From Desulfobulbus sp. (GTDB taxonomy: Bacteria; Desulfobacterota; Desulfobulbia; Desulfobulbales; Desulfobulbaceae), in contig JAQUEZ010000363.1 in assembly GCA_028684915.1 (NCBI GenBank), positions 1 through 5,176 of the forward strand: 5,176 nucleotides of DNA, in the 5' to 3' direction. Below are positions 1 to 5,072 of this stretch, piece by piece (within the stretch, counting starts at the first letter, position 1; every line of letters begins with the position of its first letter). The position numbers and the translations under genes were made by a program. The notes under the pieces were generated by a model. The model did no database searches. It saw only the letters and a list, made by a program, of their open reading frames with translations, and was not told the DNA's origin.

Positions 1-2
1 AG

Positions 3-56
3 GATATATTTGACCAAGTGCTGGATAATATAAATAAAATACCTATCAGGGTGTGA
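3..56 (+). CDS. possible C-terminal end of an upstream protein (partial)
   Basis: The frame beginning at base 3 reads DIFDQVLDNINKIPIRV and then a TGA stop at 54-56. The composition is protein-like (alternating hydrophobic and charged residues, as at the end of an amphipathic helix), whereas the other two plus frames stop early. The upstream part lies outside the window. Seventeen codons are too few to name a family, and this open stretch could be chance in AT-rich DNA. Confidence 0.2.
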   Translation, partial: DIFDQVLDNINKIPIRV

Positions 57-276
57 CTGCCGGAAAAGGAAGTTTGCAATTCAAGGGGAGAGGTGCGTCT
101 TGTTTTCGGAAAATGCGCCGGATATTGTCATGTGTTCATAATATTGGTCGAGAAAATGCGTTCCCCCCTTAGTTCCTGTTCAATTGTACGAGGGGAGGAA
201 AATTTTTCTACACCACATCAGTAAAAATTGGCACGGCAAACGGTTTGAGAGAAATGCGGGCTAAGGGTCCACTTTA
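57..276. other. gene-free stretch, nothing recognised
   Basis: No reading frame of convincing length or composition was found on either strand. The stretch is mixed AT-rich and G-rich, with no hairpin or repeat comparable to those further right. It ends where the in-frame IS200 tnpA tail begins; a TAA at 262-264 lies in that same frame. It may therefore be the DNA that replaced the rest of that element, but the sequence does not prove this. Confidence 0.3.
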
Positions 277-336
277 TATATCCGTAACCAGGAGCAAGAG
301 GATCAGCGAGTAAAACAACTGAACCTGTTTAAATAG
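277..336 (+). pseudogene. tnpA: C-terminal remnant of an IS200-type transposase TnpA
   Basis: Reads YIRNQEQEDQRVKQLNLFK and then a TAG stop. The YIRNQE motif is the C-terminal helix of IS200/IS605 TnpA (HUH, Y1 transposase family), where the Tyr is the nucleophile that attacks single-stranded DNA. Only about 19 of the usual 130-150 residues remain. The HUH core is missing, and an in-frame stop lies just upstream at 262-264. The assignment is strengthened by the hairpin-rich IS200-type right end that follows at the expected distance (339-434). This is a dead fragment. Confidence 0.7.
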
Positions 337-338
337 GC

Positions 339-434
339 GACCACCATATGGTGGTCAGATAATCTTTTCAAGAGACCGCTTTGAGCGGTTCACAGGCTTT
401 CAAGCCACCGGCTTTGCCGGTGGTTCTGACTGTC
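339..434 (+). repeat. right end of an IS200-like element, three consecutive hairpins
   Basis: Three hairpins follow the tnpA stop. The first is the perfect 18-bp palindrome GACCACCATATGGTGGTC at 339-356. The second is ACCGCT-TTG-AGCGGT at 375-389. The third is CCACCGGC-TTT-GCCGGTGG at 405-423. The segment 401-434 matches the right end of the other IS200-type element (4387-4420, opposite strand) at 30 of 34 positions. This makes it an element end rather than an ordinary terminator. In the IS200/IS605 family such subterminal hairpins are recognised by TnpA as single-stranded DNA. The element boundary is probably near 428-434. Confidence 0.7.
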
Positions 435-458
435 TGGATCCCTCATTCACCCTGAAGT

Positions 459-494
459 CCGTCTTAGCCTGACGGCTATGCCCCCTTTGGGGGG
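459..494. other. small hairpins downstream of the hydrolase terminator
   Basis: CCGTC (459-463) can pair with GACGG (471-475), or alternatively AGCC (466-469) with GGCT (474-477). Next comes CCCCC-TTT-GGGGG at 481-493. They lie between the IS200 right end and the terminator of the hydrolase gene. They may be a second terminator or the trace of another element end. No coding potential was seen. Confidence 0.35.
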
Positions 495-528
495 TAAAAG
501 CAAAGCCCCGTCCTTTGGGCGGGGTTTC
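493..528 (-). terminator. Rho-independent terminator of the glycoside hydrolase gene
   Basis: On the minus strand, CCCCGCCC-AAA-GGACGGGG (506-524) forms an 8-bp stem with one mismatch, followed by a T-rich tail (TTTGCTTTT). It begins 14 bases after the hydrolase stop codon, a normal place for an intrinsic terminator. The plus strand has only a short TTT tail, so it probably works mainly for the minus-strand gene. Confidence 0.75.
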
Positions 529-537
529 GGCAGCCGT

Positions 538-2151
538 TTACTGAGAAATCTTGAGCAGTTGCACGCTGTGCCCCGGCATATGAACTGTAATTTTCACTTT
601 ACCCTGATCAACATCAAGCGCTTGAGTTTTCACTACCTGTGGTAATTTTGAAAGCTCCTTATATTTTCTGAAATTCTTTTTCAGCAGCCGCATTCCTTCA
701 ACTCCCCATCGTCGCCGAATGTCACCATCTAGTGCAGCCGTATCAGGCAGCGGCTTTAATCCAGCCTTACCGCAGTCTTCTACAAAGGTATGTATAAATA
801 CACCATGTTCCCGATCCACCTGCCACTTCGACAGCTTCCACTTTACACCAGCTTTCATCTGGTCATCCTTGATGTTAAGCCGTATTGTTCCCGACAATTG
901 CGGCTTACGTAGGGCACGGTGATTGTACAGCAGAATATATATCGCTCCATCCTTCCGGGCCGCTACGGTACCAACCATTGCGCTTGAATCAGCATTACTG
1001 ACACTTACAGCCAACCGCTCCCCTCCAACCATTTTGCCTAGCATAGTGTGCAGATGCACACGCGGATGGAGCAGCCCGGAGGTCGTCGTAGCCCACTGAT
1101 GAACTTGAGCGACATTCAGCCGATAGACCTTTTCAGCGATGCCCGCATACCAGCTTGCACCCCACTCGGTAGCATCACCATCCCAAAGCCGCTGGTTATA
1201 TTCATCACGCAGAATAGAGAACTCCGCAATCTCCAATGGAATATTCCTAAACCGCTCGTAACGGTTCAGCCGGGAACGAATGGTCTCAACATTCTGTTCA
1301 AAACCCTCCTGATCCTCCCCTACGCGCCCATACCAAGAACAGGAGAAGAATTTCATAGGCAAATTATTCTCAGCAATGAAATCAATCAACTCAAGCCCCC
1401 ACTTGCCATGCTTGACATCAAGGATGTTACCTGGTCCTATATCAGGGTCTGGAATTACCTTCTTAACTGCAGTCACTGTATGAACATAGTGTTTTTTATA
1501 TTGCTTCGATGTTCCGATCCAATGCCCTGGGGAAAGATCCGGTTCAGTACCAATCCGGAAACGCCATAATGCAACCCGCTTCTCCCCAAAAGCGTCGACC
1601 ATCGAGTGTATAGCCCCCTCGATATAGGCATCCCAGATCTTATAGTCCTTCGGTGGATGGGTATTGCCGTATTTTTCCATTTCGACATCACCAGACATCC
1701 CCAATGGCACATTATCTAGGACAATCCTCGGTGTATATCCTGCATCAAGAATCCCCTGTAGAATCGCAATCAATCCCGTAAAATCAAAGATCGGCTTGCC
1801 CTGGTCGTCCATTCCCTTAAACCATCTGTTGCGTCCATCCAGCCGACCACCCAGCAGCCGCACACAATTTACATAGCGCATAAATGGGTGGGATGTCTTC
1901 TGGTGAACTTGAAAAGTGCGGTTGGTGAACGGATCCTCCCGGGTATAGTTGGCAATCGACCAGAAGTTATAGATAGTTCCCTTAACTCGTGCAGTATCAA
2001 CTGTAATCGTGCATGAGCTGGGTATTTGCTTGGATAAGGGGCGATTAATGACAACCCCCTTAGATAAAACAGGAACTTTATGCTGAAACGCGGCATGAGA
2101 AACACACGATACAAGTAACAGCAGGACTATAATAATTTTTTTCATAATCAT
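538..2151 (-). CDS. secreted glycoside hydrolase, GH39-like
   Basis: The 537-residue product begins with a clear signal peptide: Lys-Lys, then IIIVLLLLV, with likely cleavage after SHA at residue 20. It is therefore exported. The body looks like a clan GH-A (beta/alpha)8 barrel of the GH39 type (beta-xylosidase / alpha-L-iduronidase relatives). An early VRLLGG strand lies near residues 97-102, and a barrel strand ends in RFRIGTEPD with the candidate acid/base Glu203. SCSWYGR follows at about 270-276, and LEIAEF carries the candidate nucleophile Glu310. The Glu-Glu spacing of 107 residues suits the family. Residues of about 380-535 are probably the usual C-terminal beta-sandwich. Substrate cannot be told. 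Thr202 replaces the Asn that normally precedes the acid/base Glu. Start: ATG at 2149-2151, or ATG at 2143-2145 (giving MKKIII, a more typical signal-peptide start); neither has a strong Shine-Dalgarno. The gene is monocistronic, with its own terminator and an IS200-like end just upstream. Confidence 0.75.
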   Translation of the reverse strand: MIMKKIIIVLLLLVSCVSHAAFQHKVPVLSKGVVINRPLSKQIPSSCTITVDTARVKGTIYNFWSIANYTREDPFTNRTFQVHQKTSHPFMRYVNCVRLLGGRLDGRNRWFKGMDDQGKPIFDFTGLIAILQGILDAGYTPRIVLDNVPLGMSGDVEMEKYGNTHPPKDYKIWDAYIEGAIHSMVDAFGEKRVALWRFRIGTEPDLSPGHWIGTSKQYKKHYVHTVTAVKKVIPDPDIGPGNILDVKHGKWGLELIDFIAENNLPMKFFSCSWYGRVGEDQEGFEQNVETIRSRLNRYERFRNIPLEIAEFSILRDEYNQRLWDGDATEWGASWYAGIAEKVYRLNVAQVHQWATTTSGLLHPRVHLHTMLGKMVGGERLAVSVSNADSSAMVGTVAARKDGAIYILLYNHRALRKPQLSGTIRLNIKDDQMKAGVKWKLSKWQVDREHGVFIHTFVEDCGKAGLKPLPDTAALDGDIRRRWGVEGMRLLKKNFRKYKELSKLPQVVKTQALDVDQGKVKITVHMPGHSVQLLKISQ

Positions 2152-2189
2152 TCAATGTCATTAACTTAAGGGCGGCGGAAAAACTAAAC

Positions 2190-2265
2190 ACCCACCGACT
2201 GTAAGTCGGTGGGTTTAAGATCGCGGACTGAAAGTCCAGCAGCACCGGCAGGCTGCGCAGCCGGT
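2190..2265 (-). repeat. right-end hairpins of the IS200-like element
   Basis: Reading on the minus strand from the tnpA stop there are three structures. The first is ACCGGC/GCCGGT (2244-2249 with 2260-2265), enclosing the overlapping palindrome GGCTGCGCAGCC (2251-2262). The second is GGACT-GAA-AGTCC at 2225-2237. The third is a perfect 10-bp stem, ACCCACCGAC / GTCGGTGGGT, with a 5-base loop at 2190-2214. This three-hairpin series parallels the other two IS200-type ends in the window. The last stem ends about 40 bp from the hydrolase start codon. Confidence 0.75.
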
Positions 2266-2653
2266 TTAAGGCTCAATATCGAAACGGTCATTAGGCTTGG
2301 GTTCAAAATGATGTGCGAGGTATTCTTCGATCATTTCTTTTGACAGCTCGCCAGCCGTTACGCAAAAGTACCCACGGGCCCAAAAGTGCCGTCCCCAATA
2401 TCGCTTCTTTACATGGGGAAATTCTTCAAAAAGCTTACGAGATGCTCGGTGGTGCAGAAACCAGAATATGGACATGGTCCTTGCTCACTGCACCTTGCAA
2501 AATCTGAATCTCGTGCCGTTCACATGTCTGGCGGACTAATTCACGGACTCGACGGGCAATATCAGCTACAAGTACGTGATAACGATATTTTGTCACCCAG
2601 ACAAAATGATATTCGATTTTGTATTTGGTATGGTTTCCTTGGCGATATTCCAT
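2266..2653 (-). pseudogene. tnpA: IS200-like transposase TnpA, out-of-frame internal deletion
   Basis: A Y1/HUH single-strand DNA transposase that would cut and join IS ends through a Tyr-DNA intermediate. The N-terminal part starts at ATG 2651-2653 (MEYRQGNHTKYKIEYHFVW) and contains KDHVH, the HUH pair (H60 and H62). It runs to SAPPS and then hits a stop at 2435-2437. The C-terminal part resumes in another frame with ASRKLFEEFP, KKRYWGRHFWARGYF and MIEEYLAHHFEPKP, which holds the catalytic Tyr, and ends at 2266. From my memory of the family, about 13-14 residues normally lie between APP and SRKLFEEFP. Here they are absent and the frame shifts at about 2446-2450, which points to a deletion of roughly 40 bp. 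The total span of 388 bp compares with about 430 for an intact gene. It is inactive unless a full-length copy acts on it elsewhere. Confidence 0.85.
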
Positions 2654-2689
2654 ACTCGCCAGTATAAGCCAGCTGCTAGCAGAATGCTA

Positions 2690-2707
2690 CCCGCCTAAAA
2701 GGCTGGG
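2690..2707 (-). repeat. left-end hairpin of the IS200-like element
   Basis: CCCGCCT (2690-2696) pairs with AGGC-GGG (2700-2707), leaving one unpaired base at 2704. An imperfect hairpin with a single bulged base, upstream of tnpA, is the usual TnpA recognition structure at IS200/IS605 left ends. A 10-bp palindrome, CTGCTAGCAG (2672-2681), lies between it and the tnpA start. Confidence 0.6.
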
Positions 2708-2736
2708 GTTTTAACCTTTTCTTCGGACGATTAAAA

Positions 2737-2762
2737 TATCCAGAAATGATGCGCTTCTAATG
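2737..2762 (+). repeat. terminal inverted repeat, left copy
   Basis: TATCCAGAAATGATGCGC followed by TTCTAATG. It matches the reverse complement of 4365-4390 at 24 of 26 positions, with the first 18 identical. A perfect 18-base inverted match 1.6 kb apart is not expected by chance. The outermost TA is present at both copies, which would fit a TA target duplication. Confidence 0.85.
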
Positions 2763-2793
2763 GGTATTCCGGAGAAAAAGGCCAGTCGAACTG

Positions 2794-2825
2794 CCGCGTG
2801 CGGATTCCGGTGGCATCCGGCCACC
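2794..2825. other. two small hairpins between the left repeat and the transposase end
   Basis: CCGC-GT-GCGG at 2794-2803 and GGTGGC-ATCCG-GCCACC at 2809-2825. The second could stop minus-strand transcription leaving the transposase gene, but it has no T-tract. No coding sequence was seen between 2763 and 2837. Confidence 0.35.
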
Positions 2826-2837
2826 TATTCCGCTGTA

Positions 2838-2857
2838 AGGGCCGCGGGAAAAAATAA
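2838..2857 (+). repeat. possible inner element end beside the transposase stop
   Basis: GCCGC-GGG-AAAAAATAAT directly overlaps and follows the transposase stop (2858-2860). A similar inverted form, ATCATTTTTTGCGGC, lies at 4189-4203 just upstream of the transposase start. The match needs a 3-base gap, so it is only suggestive. If real, these would be the true ends of the ISAzo13-like element and the outer repeats would belong to a host element. Confidence 0.3.
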
Positions 2858-4174
2858 TCATCCAATTTGTTCTTGAGGAACGATCTTGATGCACCATTTC
2901 TCAAGACCGTGTTTCCGCTCTAGGCGTTCCTCAATTTCCTGCATTGCTGTTTTGCATAGCGAGATGCCTTTTTGGTAGCTTTGGACCACCCGGACTGTTG
3001 GCTTAATTCCCCGATAGGTCATACTGCGGGCCAAGCCCAGAGCCTTATTGACGGTATCGATGATCTCGCCGCGCCAATGGTTCTCCAGTACACCCCCACA
3101 ATCTCTCCACCGGGTTATACTTGCTGTGGTAGGGCGGGTAGTAGGCTAGTTGGATGGTCAGATTGTGGGAATCAGCAAGTTTCACCAATCTTTTCAACCA
3201 TTGAGTGCGGCGACCGCTGCTTTCCGGGCCATTGTCGGCATTGATCACCAATGTATGAAGGCTAAACTGCTGCTTCCAGCGATGCACCATCCCCGCCAAT
3301 CGATCTACCATGAAGTCTGTGGTAACCTTGCCCTGGCTGAACCAGAGATGATTGTCACCAGTTGCAGGCGGGAGGGTGCCGAATGGGGTATGCTTTGTTG
3401 CGACTTGAAAATCGTGATCGCAACCGTTTTCCCCCTGTCGGTTGTAGCCACCACGAGAGAATGGTCCGATTTTTACAGTGGCCTTGGTATCCAGGGAAAC
3501 TCGTCAAACCCCTTCTTCCTGGTCGGCGGTCTCATTGACGCGATGAACTTCGTCGAAGATGGCATCCGTTTCAGGGATTTTCTTCAAAGGACGACATTTC
3601 CGGACCTTGCGCAAACGAAACCCGAGGTCGTTGAGTTTATTGCGTAACGTCCGGGCGCAGGGTAATTCGCTGTCCTTGTACCCGTATTGCGTAATCAAAC
3701 TTCGGCGAACTTCATCAGTGGAAAGGGGTGAGTATATACGTGTGCTGCGAAAGGTTGGATCTGCCTGACTCGCAGGTTCTACGATTGACCGGATGTCTCA
3801 AATAGATTTGGCAATCGCGTTTCTGGTTTATTCCTGCCACGCTGGTTGAACCTGTCTTTGAATGGAAAGCCATTTACAAGCTCGGTCTGGCCTTTACGGA
3901 TCGTCCACCGATTCCAACCGAGGACCTATTCAGCATAGCTCTGGCCGCAACGGCCAAGCACATTGACAACTTTGGCCATAAACTGACGACGATCACTGCC
4001 TCTGAGCAGCCAGGCAGTATTTTTCGGCTCTTTCCCAAAATGGGTGGGTAATTTCGAGATGGTGCCCCCCTGGTAAGAAATCGCAAGTTGAACAGGCTCA
4101 TCCATTTGAAAATATTTTAAAAACATGACAAGGCAACCAACCCGTTGAAATAAGGTTTCAATGATTCGTTTCAT
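2858..4174 (-). pseudogene. ISAzo13-family DDE transposase, broken by two stops and two frameshifts
   Basis: Joining three frames gives a near-complete protein of about 438 residues. The order is: GSDRRQFMAKVV and VLGWNRWTIRKG (helix-turn-helix region); then DPTFRSTRIY, ARTLRNKLNDLGFRLRKV and LKKIPETDAIFD; then LDTKATVKIGPFSRGG with the first Asp (3489-3491); VINADNGPESSGRRTQW with the second Asp (3234-3236); YYPPYHSKYNPVERLWG with the Glu (3105-3107); and finally the tail SMTYRGIKPTVRVVQSYQKG, HGLEKWCIKIVPQEQIG and TGA. Lesions: TAG at 3926-3928, one base lost at about 3796-3798, TGA at 3504-3506, and one extra base in a C5 run (G5 on the coding strand) at 3093-3097. The N-terminus is uncertain: ATG 4172-4174 has no visible ribosome binding site and the first 55 or so residues are not recognisable. 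The DDE triad is intact, so the decay came after arrival. Confidence 0.85.
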
Positions 4175-4222
4175 GAAGGGGTGGCTGTATCATTTTTTGC
4201 GGCAAAAGAGTGGCTGGAGGTC

Positions 4223-4268
4223 GTGGGTAAAGCATTCCGTTTTTTGGGGCACCATTGCTTTTACCCAC
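4223..4268. repeat. long-loop inverted repeat upstream of the transposase
   Basis: GTGGGTAAAGCA (4223-4234) is complementary to TGCTTTTACCCAC (4256-4268), with one extra A/T in one arm and about 21 bases between the arms. It lies in the 190-bp gene-free segment between the transposase start and the right inverted repeat. It may be a transcription or transposition control structure of the element, or an unrelated hairpin. Apart from this and AT-rich DNA (4315-4360), I see nothing in 4204-4364. Confidence 0.5.
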
Positions 4269-4364
4269 CCGTTTTGAAAAAGAGCCTATTTTTCCATAAT
4301 GATAGTGCCTCTAAGTTATATTTTTCCTTGCGTTCTTCATGAAATTTTTTTTACCAAATCCCGT

Positions 4365-4390
4365 CGTTAGATGCGCATCATTTCTGGATA
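4365..4390 (-). repeat. terminal inverted repeat, right copy
   Basis: The reverse complement starts TATCCAGAAATGATGCGC and continues ATCTAACG. It differs from the left copy at only two positions in 26. Its outer end (4390) abuts the IS200-type right end, whose conserved block runs down to 4387. Confidence 0.85.
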
Positions 4391-4467
4391 GTCATGACCA
4401 CCGGCATAGCCGGTGGCTTGGTTAAGTCCCTAAAAGGGCTTTTTATACTTCATGCCCCTTAAGGGGC
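4387..4467 (-). repeat. right end of the second IS200-like element, three hairpins
   Basis: On the minus strand, after the tnpA stop, come three hairpins: the perfect palindrome GCCCCTTAAGGGGC (4454-4467); AG-CCC / GGG-CT with a bulged base (4425-4440); and CCACCGGC-ATA-GCCGGTGG (4398-4416, as read on plus). Block 4387-4420 matches 401-434 at 30 of 34 positions, so both elements belong to one IS200 subgroup. The differing loop (TAT or TTT) with intact stem arms implies selection on the hairpin. Confidence 0.75.
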
Positions 4468-4895
4468 TGGCACGAACCTTTTAGAATAACCGATACGTGA
4501 CCGACCAGATCACTTTTTAATCTTCGCTGTGGCCTGTTATCTTGTTATTTGCTCCCTTGAAAGGGTCTTTTACTAAATCAGTATCAAAACGAGCTTCCAC
4601 AGCATCTTTTTCCTGTTGGTTCTTTATATATTCACGTACTTTCTGCTCGTTCAGGCCAACCGTGTTAACATAATAGCCACGTGCCCAAAAATGATGTCCC
4701 CGGAAATTCTTCCGGAGGTAACTGTATCTTTCGAACAAAAGCATTGTGCTCTTTCCTTTCAGATAACCGATTATTGAGGAAACAGCATATTTCGGAGGTA
4801 TCGACAGGCACAGGTGAATATGATCCGCACAGACCGTGCCTTCGACAATCTCTATTTGCTTGTACTCACAGAGCTTTCTAAGTAGTGTCTGAACG
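4391..4895 (-). mobile_element. truncated IS200-like insertion sequence
   Basis: It keeps the right end (4387-4467) and most of tnpA but has no tnpA N-terminus and no visible left-end hairpin. The upper boundary is set only by where TnpA similarity stops (about 4880-4895) and the unknown gene fragment begins. It was probably cut by a deletion joining it to that fragment. Confidence 0.6.
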
Positions 4896-4915
4896 AAAAC
4901 CATATTTTTTAGCAA
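4517..4915 (-). pseudogene. tnpA: IS200-type transposase TnpA lacking its N-terminus
   Basis: Recognisable from LLRKLCEYKQIEIVEG onward. ADHIHLCLSIPPKYAVSS holds the HUH pair (H32 and H34 of the open frame); IGYLKGKSTMLLFER and GHHFWARGYYVNTVG follow; EYIKNQQ holds the catalytic Tyr96 and Gln100; and KDPFKG lies near the end. Relatives start about 30 residues earlier with a conserved strand of the type YHIVFTPKYRRK. That segment is absent here and not found in any upstream frame. The open frame can begin at a TTG (4913-4915), but its first dozen residues look like out-of-frame sequence of the neighbouring fragment. Without the first beta strand of the HUH fold the protein should be inactive. 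It belongs to a different TnpA subgroup from the copy at 2266-2653. Confidence 0.8.
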
Positions 4916-5010
4916 AGAGTCCTGCTTGCTTAACGGCGAATCATGCGGAGAGCTTTCTTTCCGAGAGCATTTTTTGTTTCCACCAGTTCAAACATGATAA
5001 CATTACTCAT
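4878..5010 (-). pseudogene. 5' fragment of an unrecognised gene, frameshifted and truncated
   Basis: ATG at 5008-5010 is preceded by a perfect GGAGG nine bases upstream, the best ribosome binding site in the window. The frame reads MSNVIMFELVETKN, ALGKKALRMIRR and stops at 4930-4932 (26 residues). A one-base shift there gives protein-like KQAGLFAKKYGFRS up to a stop at 4878-4880, where the truncated IS200 tnpA begins. This suggests the start of a real gene that suffered a frameshift and was then cut off by the IS200-like element. I do not recognise the family. A genuine 26-residue small protein is the alternative. Confidence 0.35.
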
Positions 5011-5072
5011 TCTTCTGGGCCTCCAGACAGACCTCTTCAGTCAAATTTTGCTGCCGAGGCAATCGGCTTTTG

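Larger units (their letters stand above)
2185..2736 (-). mobile_element. IS200-like insertion sequence with broken tnpA
   Basis: About 550 bp with the classic IS200 layout: a left-end hairpin (2690-2707), a single tnpA (2266-2653) and a hairpin-rich right end (2190-2265). There is no tnpB and there are no terminal inverted repeats. The exact termini cannot be set, because this family makes no target duplication. The right end must lie between the last hairpin and the hydrolase start. The left end lies between the left hairpin and the inverted repeat starting at 2737. The internal deletion in tnpA means it cannot supply its own transposase. Confidence 0.7.
2737..4390 (-). mobile_element. 1654-bp unit with 26-bp inverted repeats, carrying an ISAzo13-family transposase
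   Basis: The two inverted repeats enclose one decayed ISAzo13-type transposase gene on the minus strand. About 95 bp lie between the transposase stop and the left repeat, and about 190 bp between the likely start and the right repeat. The simplest reading is a complete but dead ISAzo13-family insertion sequence. A second possibility is that the transposase element is smaller (about 2838-4206) and nested in an older inverted-repeat element. The sequence outside the left repeat is the left end of one IS200-like element. Outside the right repeat is the right end of another. Confidence 0.65.

Noticed and set aside
339..423. CRISPR-like or TnpB guide RNA (omega RNA) structure in the hairpin series
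   Set aside because: There are no regularly spaced direct repeats or spacers and no tnpB gene in the window. The hairpins are explained as an IS200-type right end.
1048..1569. 173-codon plus-strand open frame opposite the hydrolase
   Set aside because: It lies wholly antisense to the well-supported GH39-like gene, has no ribosome binding site I can see, and its product is low-complexity with Pro, Ile and Leu bias. It is a shadow frame.
538..2736. Hydrolase as cargo of a composite IS200 transposon
   Set aside because: The two flanking IS200-type right ends both point towards the gene, and IS200-type elements move as single strands between a left and a right end in one orientation. The arrangement cannot form a unit carrying the gene.
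2834..2846. 13-base direct repeat TGTAAGGGCCGCG, also at 5087-5099
   Set aside because: The second copy lies inside the coding tail of another transposase, and flanking bases diverge at once. A 13-base match in a window of this size is not far from chance expectation.
3093..3097. Programmed ribosomal frameshift at the G5 run of the transposase
   Set aside because: The shift needed falls after the last catalytic residue, and the gene has three other unrelated lesions, so a programmed signal would not restore a product.
3150..3647. 165-codon plus-strand open frame
   Set aside because: It is antisense to the ISAzo13 transposase, whose conserved motifs are unmistakable on the minus strand; the plus product shows no recognisable motif.
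3504..3928. In-frame TAG and TGA read as recoding (amber suppression or selenocysteine)
   Set aside because: The same gene also has two single-base frameshifts, neither stop is at a catalytic position, and the hydrolase gives no sign of an altered code. Decay is the simpler explanation.
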